Assembly: GCA_016718605.1 (NCBI GenBank)
Contig: JADKCY010000001.1
Span: forward strand, 1-64,000
Source of the DNA: Lysobacterales bacterium
GTDB lineage: Bacteria > Pseudomonadota > Gammaproteobacteria > Xanthomonadales > Xanthomonadaceae
Length of the DNA stretch: 64,000 nucleotides
Direction of reading: 5' to 3'
Of the stretch, positions 58,444-64,000 are shown one piece after another. Numbering within the stretch: position 1 is the first letter of the stretch; each line of letters opens with the position of its first letter. The notes below the pieces were generated by a model. It saw nothing but the letters and a program-made list of their open reading frames with translations, was not told the origin of the DNA and did no database searches. The position numbers were made by a program, and so were the translations under genes.

Positions 58444-58725
58444 ATGGCAAGCATCCGAATCGAGCGTGCGCATCGCTTCAATCTGAAGGAAGCGCGCCAT
58501 GCTGTGACACATCTCGCCGAAAAGCTCGCCGAGCGGTTCGATATCGACTGGAACTGGCATAGGAACACGCTGAAGTTCCAGCGCAGCGGTGTCAGCGGAT
58601 GTATTGAGGTTCAAAGGGGCTCCTCACCATCGATGTCCAACTGGGCTTCTTGATGGGTGCCTTTCGCGGCGTTATTGAGAAGGAAATCAACGACACTTTG
58701 GATCGCGAATTTGGTGTCGAGTAAC
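58444..58725 (+). pseudogene. Polyhydroxyalkanoic acid system family protein, frameshifted
   Basis: About 93 residues. MASIRIERAHRFNLKEARHA and FDIDWNWHRNTLKFQRSGVS match the PHA-granule-associated small protein family. After one lost base near 58617 it continues LLTIDVQLGFLMGAFRGVIE to the stop at 58725. The family is found on or near PHA granules; the exact role is unknown. Confidence 0.7.
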
Positions 58726-58741
58726 TCATCAAGCACGTCGA

Positions 58742-59320
58742 TCACGGAGCTTCGATGCTGATTTCAGCCGCAAAGTCGTATATGGAGGTCACGACGGTAG
58801 GTTTTCGTTCGCTGCCGCTACGCGTCACGATTTGGCTGGGCAATCCAGTGTCCTTGCATACGGCCATTTCGACTTCTGCTTCGCTTTGAACGCCCATGAT
58901 TTTTCCTGATTGACGATACTCGCAGACGCGCGCCTCACAGCCCGCAACGATGGCATCTGCTCCCATCGAGACATCTCTGAGCGAAGCCTTGCCGTCCTCT
59001 ATGGCACGCATGGTGAACGCCTCCACCGTTTTAGACATATCGACTGGCATACGCATCCACTGCTGATCCATCCGCATCCATGACCCTGTTGGCAACAGGA
59101 TCATTTCACTTTCTGGACTGCGTAGATGAAAGCGGTTCGGCAACTCAACGTCCAACTGCATGACGTGTTCACGCTTACCAGTGACTGTGGCTACCTCGAC
59201 GCGGTATTTACCGGCTGCCATCACGGCATCGAACGCCTCGATGACGTCATCACGAGGGGCCGCAGTTGCGACCTGCGTCATACAAAGTAGTACACCTACA
59301 ATCGCAATAGATTGCCGCAT
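58742..59320 (-). CDS. Exported LolA-like hypothetical protein
   Basis: 192 residues. Ribosome site GGAGG before ATG 59320, then signal peptide MRQSIAIVGVLLCMTQVATA. The mature part alternates strands: KYRVEVATVTGKREHVMQLD and FHLRSPESEMILLPTGSWM. This pattern resembles LolA/LppX-like or COG2834 periplasmic proteins. Two cysteines near GCEARVCEY may form a disulfide. Function not assigned. Confidence 0.6.
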   Translation of the reverse strand: MRQSIAIVGVLLCMTQVATAAPRDDVIEAFDAVMAAGKYRVEVATVTGKREHVMQLDVELPNRFHLRSPESEMILLPTGSWMRMDQQWMRMPVDMSKTVEAFTMRAIEDGKASLRDVSMGADAIVAGCEARVCEYRQSGKIMGVQSEAEVEMAVCKDTGLPSQIVTRSGSERKPTVVTSIYDFAAEISIEAP

Positions 59321-59644
59321 GACCTGCCTCCTTTTGGCATAGTTGCTTTGATTTGTTGGAAACGAAAAACGAGGGCGAAAACCGACATCGAACAGCACCG
59401 CGCGGTCGCACCTTCTCGTCACCGGCCTTTTTTGACCAGACTGCGCAAGTTGAAACCTCTGTGTTTGACGTTTTCCCACATCGGAACTGTAACTGTGATC
59501 TGCCAACCCGCCGCATGCGCAGCAAACGATGCCCCTGCAAGCTCTGGGCACTTTGCGTTTGGATGCGCTGTGAGCCGGCAAGCATGGGCCGGTACCAGAT
59601 GCACACCCGCCCCGCGGATGCCCCTTCCAACAGGACTTCCTGAT
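59321..59644. other. Divergent intergenic region
   Basis: Lies between the LolA-like gene (minus) and the acyl-CoA dehydrogenase gene (plus) and should hold both promoters. I see no gene and no clear operator. Confidence 0.5.
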
Positions 59645-60802
59645 ATGCGAGCTTTTGAACTTGGCGATGACATTGACTCCTTGCGTCAGGCAGTTTCCCG
59701 CTTTGCGGCGGCAGAGATTGCGCCGCGTGCGATGCAGATCGACCACGACAATGCGTTTCCTGCCGACCTCTGGCGCAAGCTGGGGGACATGGGCTTACTC
59801 GGCATTACCCTACCCCACACGTACGGCGGCGCTGAGATGGGCTATCTGGCTCATCTGGTGGCAATGGAAGAAATCAGCCGCGCATCCGGATCGGTTGGAC
59901 TGTCCTACGGCGCGCATTCCAACTTGTGCGTACAAAACCTGTTCAACCACGGCACGCCTGAGCAGTGCGAGCGTTACCTACCCAAACTATGCAGCGGCGA
60001 GTTCGTTGGCGCCTTGGCAATGAGCGAGCCGGGCGCTGGATCGGACGTCGTAGGTTCAATGGCGTGCCGAGCAGTGCAACGGGGAGACCGATGGATCGCA
60101 AACGGTAACAAGATGTGGATCACCAATGGTCCTGATGCTGATGTGCTGATTGTCTATATGCGTACCGCGGAACGCAGCGAAGGCTCCAAGACCATGACCG
60201 CCTTCCTGGTCGAAAAAGGCACGCCAGGCTTTCGTACCGCACAAAAGCTCGACAAATTGGGCATGCGGGGCTCGAACACCTGTGAATTGGTCTTCGAGGA
60301 CTGCGAGATCCCCTCCGCCAACGTGCTTGGTGAAGTCAACCAGGGGGTTCGGGTGTTGATGACCGGGCTGAACAGCGAACGTTTGGTTCTGTCTGGCGGA
60401 CCCATCGGCTTGATGCAGGCTGCGATGGACATCGCCCTCCCCTATGTGCGCGAACGGCGCCAGTTCGACACCGAAATTGGTCGCTTCGGCATCATGCAGG
60501 CCAAGATCGCTGACATGTACACCGCTTTGCAGTCGTCACGTGCATTTGCCTACCAAGTCGCACGCGAGTATGACCGTGGCGTGCGCTCACGGGTGGATGC
60601 TGCCTCATGTCTGTTGCATGCCTCCGAAGCGGCTGTTCAGGTGACGCTTGAGGCGATACAAACGCTCGGAGGCAATGGTTACATCAACGAATACGCCGCC
60701 GGCCGCCTGCTGCGCGACGCCAAGCTTTATGCCATCGGCGCCGGCACGAACGAGATTCGCCGCATGTTGATCGGTCGGGAGTTGTTTGAAGGTCGTTTCT
60801 GA
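59645..60802 (+). CDS. Isovaleryl-CoA dehydrogenase-like acyl-CoA dehydrogenase
   Basis: 385 residues, FAD enzyme of leucine or branched-chain acid breakdown. SYGAHSNLCVQNLFNHG, AMSEPGAGSDVVGSMA and WITNGPDADV are typical; catalytic Glu in LNSERLVLSGGP is placed as in isovaleryl-CoA dehydrogenases. ATG 59645 is likely; ATG 59618 would add nine residues. No other leucine-degradation gene is visible nearby. Confidence 0.85.
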   Translation: MRAFELGDDIDSLRQAVSRFAAAEIAPRAMQIDHDNAFPADLWRKLGDMGLLGITLPHTYGGAEMGYLAHLVAMEEISRASGSVGLSYGAHSNLCVQNLFNHGTPEQCERYLPKLCSGEFVGALAMSEPGAGSDVVGSMACRAVQRGDRWIANGNKMWITNGPDADVLIVYMRTAERSEGSKTMTAFLVEKGTPGFRTAQKLDKLGMRGSNTCELVFEDCEIPSANVLGEVNQGVRVLMTGLNSERLVLSGGPIGLMQAAMDIALPYVRERRQFDTEIGRFGIMQAKIADMYTALQSSRAFAYQVAREYDRGVRSRVDAASCLLHASEAAVQVTLEAIQTLGGNGYINEYAAGRLLRDAKLYAIGAGTNEIRRMLIGRELFEGRF

Positions 60803-60810
60803 TCATCGCG

Positions 60811-60842
60811 CAAGAATCCATCAGTCAAGCGATGGATTCTTG
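60811..60842 (+). terminator. Stem-loop after the acyl-CoA dehydrogenase gene
   Basis: CAAGAATCCATC and GATGGATTCTTG make a perfect 12-base-pair stem with an 8-base loop, 9 bases after the stop. No T run follows, so it may stabilise the 3' end or terminate weakly. Confidence 0.6.
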
Positions 60843-61032
60843 TCAGCAAGGGCGCGAACCGCGCCCCCCGCGATCGCCTAGGCGTGCATTTTTTTGCGCA
60901 TCTGTCGGGCACCAGTGCACATCAAGTCTTGATGCAACAGGCGTGTGAACGGCTTGTCGATTCGAGCGGATCCGGCTCGGGAATGCGTCGCCTTGAGGCC
61001 ACTGCCACCCGCTTTGAGAGGACAATTGCGTG

Positions 61033-62220
61033 ATGCAACCCATGCCCTACTGGCGATTGTCCAGCACTTACTTTTTCTACTACGCTGCGGTCGGTGTGTT
61101 CACCCCGTACTTTGCCAGATGGATCACGACATGGGGTCACAGCGCCCAGACTGCGTCAGCGTTGATGGCACTTTGGTACGCCACCCGAGTGGTTGGCCCC
61201 CCTCTGTGGGCGCATCTTAGTCGCGATAGCCGGTCGCCCAAAACGTGGTTGATCGGAGGGTTGGGCCTGTCTTGTTTGGGCTTCTTTGGTTTCTTTCTGC
61301 CCAAATCGCTCTTTTGGCTGGCACTGTCTATGGGCTTGTTCAGCTTGTTCTACAACGCTGTCATGCCGCAACTGGAAGCCTTGACACTGAATGCTCTAGG
61401 CGACCAGAAACACCATTATGGCAGGATAAGACTATGGGGTTCGCTGGGCTTCATCGTGCTTGCAGTGGTTTACGGCGAACTGTTGCAACGACATCTGGCA
61501 CCTGACCTTGCTCTGACGATGCTGACGGCAATGATCATCACGACTTTCGTTGCCATGCGTCTGCCAGGTGGTTCGCCATCAGACATTGCCACGGGAGCAA
61601 CGCATGAGTCGGAAACACTGCCGAATAGCTCGTCGCTCTGGGTTCTGCTGCAGCAAACCTCGGTCCAGCGATTCCTGCTGACGACATTGCTGATGCAGAT
61701 GAGTTTCGGCGCCTTCTACCTGTTTTACACGCTGCACCTGGAGCACGCGGGCCATGACACGAATGTTGTCGGCGCACTTTGGGGAGTTGGCGTTCTGGCC
61801 GAAGTTGTTTTGTTCATCTACGCCGGCAGAGTGTTATCTCGCGCCAGCGCACAGTACTGGATGCAGATTGCGGTTGTCATCACAGTGGCGCGTTGGTTGT
61901 GTGTCGCACTGATGCCGCAAGTGCTTTGGCTGATGGTGATAATGCAACTGTCCCATGCGATCAGCTTTGGCTTGTTTCACATCGCCAGCACGCAACGTCT
62001 CGTGGAGTTGTTTTCCGCCCCTGATCGTGTCAATGGTCAAAGCCTCAACTACAGCATTGGATCCGGTGTTGGCGGCGTATTTGGCGCTGTGCTCGCTGGC
62101 TGGGCTTGGGGAACCGGTGCAGGCGTCGCCGCTTTTTCCCTTGCGGCGCTCTGTGCCGCCTTCGCACTATGGCCGCTCCGGGCATCGCAGACGGCCATGC
62201 AACACGAATCTCGTGCTTGA
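61033..62220 (+). CDS. MFS transporter of the HcaT/MFS_1-like group
   Basis: 395 residues, about twelve membrane helices. STYFFYYAAVGVFTPYFARW and GRIRLWGSLGFIVLAVVYGE are features of the HcaT-like (phenylpropionate permease-like) group. Start ATG 61033; GTG 61030 directly before is possible. Substrate unknown. Confidence 0.8.
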   Translation: MQPMPYWRLSSTYFFYYAAVGVFTPYFARWITTWGHSAQTASALMALWYATRVVGPPLWAHLSRDSRSPKTWLIGGLGLSCLGFFGFFLPKSLFWLALSMGLFSLFYNAVMPQLEALTLNALGDQKHHYGRIRLWGSLGFIVLAVVYGELLQRHLAPDLALTMLTAMIITTFVAMRLPGGSPSDIATGATHESETLPNSSSLWVLLQQTSVQRFLLTTLLMQMSFGAFYLFYTLHLEHAGHDTNVVGALWGVGVLAEVVLFIYAGRVLSRASAQYWMQIAVVITVARWLCVALMPQVLWLMVIMQLSHAISFGLFHIASTQRLVELFSAPDRVNGQSLNYSIGSGVGGVFGAVLAGWAWGTGAGVAAFSLAALCAAFALWPLRASQTAMQHESRA

Positions 62221-62279
62221 TATCGACATCAAGCTTGCCGAACAGCCATCAAATGTGCAGAATACGCGGCTCGTTCTTT

Positions 62280-62354
62280 GGGCGGTTAGCTCAGCGGTAG
62301 AGCATTGCCTTCACACGGCAAGGGTCGCAGGTTCGATCCCTGCACCGCCCACCA
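62280..62354 (+). tRNA. tRNA-Val (CAC)
   Basis: Full cloverleaf: acceptor GGGCGGT/ACCGCCC, D arm GCTC...GAGC, anticodon stem TTGCC/GGCAA with loop TTCACAC (anticodon CAC), T arm GCAGGTTCGATCCCTGC, encoded CCA. Confidence 0.97.
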
Positions 62355-62390
62355 GTGAAACGTGGTTTGCATGAATTGTCTGCGTTCTTT

Positions 62391-62476
62391 GCCGAAGTGG
62401 CGGAATGGTAGACGCGCCGGACTCAAAATCCGGTTGTGGTGACACAGTGTGGGTTCGAGTCCCACCTTCGGTACCA
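62391..62476 (+). tRNA. tRNA-Leu (CAA)
   Basis: Acceptor GCCGAAG/CTTCGGT, anticodon loop CTCAAAA in stem CCGGA/TCCGG (anticodon CAA), long variable arm typical of tRNA-Leu, encoded CCA. It lies 36 bases after tRNA-Val. Confidence 0.97.
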
Positions 62477-62493
62477 GACAATTCAGATCTGTC

Positions 62494-62520
62494 AACGCCT
62501 GCTGTGAGCAGGCGTTTTTC
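62494..62520 (+). terminator. Terminator of the tRNA pair
   Basis: ACGCCTGCT and AGCAGGCGT pair around GTG and are followed by TTTTC, 18 bases after tRNA-Leu. Confidence 0.85.
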
Positions 62521-62601
62521 TTTGCGAAAAACTCAACCTCGGGCGTGTCAAATGCGGCAATCTCCGGCATGCTGTGTGCCGGGATTCCGGGGGGATACTG
62601 C

Positions 62602-62823
62602 GTGCGATTCAGGAGTTTTTTCGGTGTTGCGCTGATCTTCGCGGGTGCGATCAGCTTGGCCTACGGCGGATTTCACTACACTGCGCAACGCACTCCGCTG
62701 ACGCTGGGCCCACTGCATCTGAAATTTGCCGAGCACCATCACATTAAACTGCCTGTGTGGTTTGGTTTTGCCTGTATAGCCAGCGGAACCGTTGTGCTGC
62801 TAATCCGCGGTAAGCGCCGATGA
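62602..62823 (+). CDS. Small conserved membrane protein
   Basis: 73 residues from GTG 62602 with a G-rich ribosome site just before it. Two membrane helices (FFGVALIFAGAISLAYGGF and WFGFACIASGTVVLLI) flank a polar loop with TLGPLHLKFAEHHHI. Similar small proteins are common in proteobacteria; no function known to me. Confidence 0.6.
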   Translation: MRFRSFFGVALIFAGAISLAYGGFHYTAQRTPLTLGPLHLKFAEHHHIKLPVWFGFACIASGTVVLLIRGKRR

Positions 62824-62833
62824 GTCGTCCGCT

Positions 62834-64000
62834 ATGAGCCAACAAACGTCCGATCCCGATCACACGCCGGCGCGCAACGGCTTGGACTACTTGTCTGTTG
62901 TCCAGGGAAGCCTGCCGCACACAATCGGCCCTTTTTCGATTCTCAGTGTTCTGGGCGAAGGTGCGATGGGCCGAGTCTATCTGGCCCGCGAAACCAACCC
63001 ACCTCGCGATGTCGCGCTCAAGGTTGTCAGCTCCCACTCGCGCACCGCATTTGAGCGGTTTCAGCGCGAAGTTGAAACGTTGGCGCAGTTGGAACACGTT
63101 GGGATTGCGCGTCTCTACGGCGCCGGGGTTGATGCGAGCAGCGGACAACCCTGGTTGTCGATGGAACGTGTGCACGGTGAAGATCTCGCTCGCCACTGCC
63201 TTGGTCAAGCAACAACGCTCAAGTCGCGGGTGGAGATACTGATCCGTGTTTGTGAGGCGGTTGGCTATGCACACAGTCGCGGTGTGCTGCATCGAGATCT
63301 GAAGCCCGCCAACATTCTTGTCGATCCACAGGGTCAACCGAAGATCCTCGATTTCGGTATCGCGCGACTCAAGCAATCCGAGCACGAGGGTTTAACTCTG
63401 GCTGGGCAAGTGCTGGGCACCTTGCCCTACATGAGTCCTGAACAGCTGAGCGGCTCGAAACAGGCAGATGACGTTCGTAGCGATGTGTATGCATTGGGTG
63501 CGATTGCCTACGAAATACTGAGCGGGCAATTGCCGCATCCACGTTTGAAAACATCGACACTGTTTGAAGCGTTGAGCATTGTCCGTGACGAACAACCGAT
63601 CCCATTGCAGCAACGCAATAGCGCCACCCGTGGCGATCTTGCGACAGTCGTGATGACAGCACTGGCTGCTGAGCCGGAACGTCGCTATGGCAGCGCTCAG
63701 GCATTTGCGGATGATCTTCATCGCGTTCTTGCGCATCGTCCGATCGAAGCTCGCACGCCCAGCGCCTTTTATGTCCTGTCTCGCTTTGCCAGACGGCACC
63801 GCGCATTGACTGCGGCCTTGGCCGGTGTGGCTACGATTCTGATTGTGGCAACAATCGTCTCGTTGCGGTTTGCGGTCAACGCAGAAGAAGCACGTAGCTT
63901 GGCAGCCCAACGCGCGGCAGAGGCCGAAGCGACAGTCAATTTTCTGGATGACATGCTGGCGGCAGCCAATCCTGAGCAAACCAAGGGCGGTGACGTAACC
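62834..64000 (+). CDS. Hanks-type serine/threonine protein kinase, runs off the window
   Basis: 389 residues visible, continuing beyond 64000. The kinase domain (about residues 32-300) has LGEGAMGRVYLA, the Lys in VALKVV, HRDLKPANILVD, LDFGIARL and YMSPEQLSG, so it looks active. A membrane helix follows near residue 325 (AALAGVATILIVATIVSL), then the sequence VNAEEARSLAAQRAAEAEAT, which in such kinases leads to TPR repeats. It probably signals from the inner membrane. Confidence 0.88.
   Translation, partial: MSQQTSDPDHTPARNGLDYLSVVQGSLPHTIGPFSILSVLGEGAMGRVYLARETNPPRDVALKVVSSHSRTAFERFQREVETLAQLEHVGIARLYGAGVDASSGQPWLSMERVHGEDLARHCLGQATTLKSRVEILIRVCEAVGYAHSRGVLHRDLKPANILVDPQGQPKILDFGIARLKQSEHEGLTLAGQVLGTLPYMSPEQLSGSKQADDVRSDVYALGAIAYEILSGQLPHPRLKTSTLFEALSIVRDEQPIPLQQRNSATRGDLATVVMTALAAEPERRYGSAQAFADDLHRVLAHRPIEARTPSAFYVLSRFARRHRALTAALAGVATILIVATIVSLRFAVNAEEARSLAAQRAAEAEATVNFLDDMLAAANPEQTKGGDVT

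Noticed and set aside
1..64000. CRISPR array or prophage
   Set aside because: No spaced short repeats and no phage structural genes were seen; the only phage-like domain is the lysozyme tip of the Rhs protein.

Overview
The window looks like a chromosomal segment of a sulfur-oxidising gammaproteobacterium near the Xanthomonadales/Lysobacterales. The short xanthomonad-type RpmJ, the agmatine deiminase/N-carbamoylputrescine hydrolase pair and the general look of the housekeeping proteins suggest this. It is an inference from protein similarity as I recall it, not from a search. About 18 kb of high-GC accessory DNA is followed by a lower-GC toxin island, then housekeeping genes, then a sulfur-oxidation island, then housekeeping genes again.

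1-18 kb is a mobile metal-resistance region. A Tn3-family transposase with a coupled tyrosine recombinase is followed by a cadR-type regulator diverging from a small CDF exporter and a DUF3703 gene. Remnants of an older efflux system and an IS5 relic come next. A CzcI-like/CzcC/CzcB/CzcA operon follows, with a P1B-type ATPase that carries one frameshift. A fragment of a second RND pump and a ZIP transporter close the region.

18-25 kb is a decayed polymorphic-toxin locus on the minus strand. An Rhs C-terminal half carries a GH24 phage-type lysozyme tip whose stop codon overlaps the start of a small exported protein, the probable immunity protein. Duplicated Rhs pieces, other small exported proteins and a TIR/deoxyribosyltransferase-like protein surround it.

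25-40 kb is mostly housekeeping: a thiamine-diphosphate enzyme, an FAD dehydrogenase, asparagine synthetase B, a 5'-nucleotidase lipoprotein, an M14 peptidase, a one-domain asparaginase, MgtE, TraB, AguB-AguA and RpmJ.

40-57 kb is a molybdenum/sulfur unit. The minus-strand run moaA-moaC-moaD-moaE-modA-modB-modC makes molybdopterin and imports molybdate. It diverges from a plus-strand series of two YeeE/YedE thiosulfate-transporter-like genes, small accessory genes, a periplasmic double rhodanese, soxC-soxD-cytochrome c-soxY-soxZ-soxA-soxX-soxB, a CsoR-family repressor on the minus strand, a second YeeE/YedE pair and a FadL-type porin. SoxC is a molybdoenzyme, so the two operons fit together functionally. 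The rest holds a PHA-granule-type protein, a LolA-like protein, isovaleryl-CoA dehydrogenase, an MFS transporter, tRNA-Val, tRNA-Leu and a truncated Ser/Thr kinase.

Many otherwise well-conserved genes are broken by one- or two-base shifts, several of them exactly at G runs (P-type ATPase, 5'-nucleotidase, soxA twice). Long-read consensus error is a serious alternative to real decay. soxZ differs: it has an in-frame TAA.
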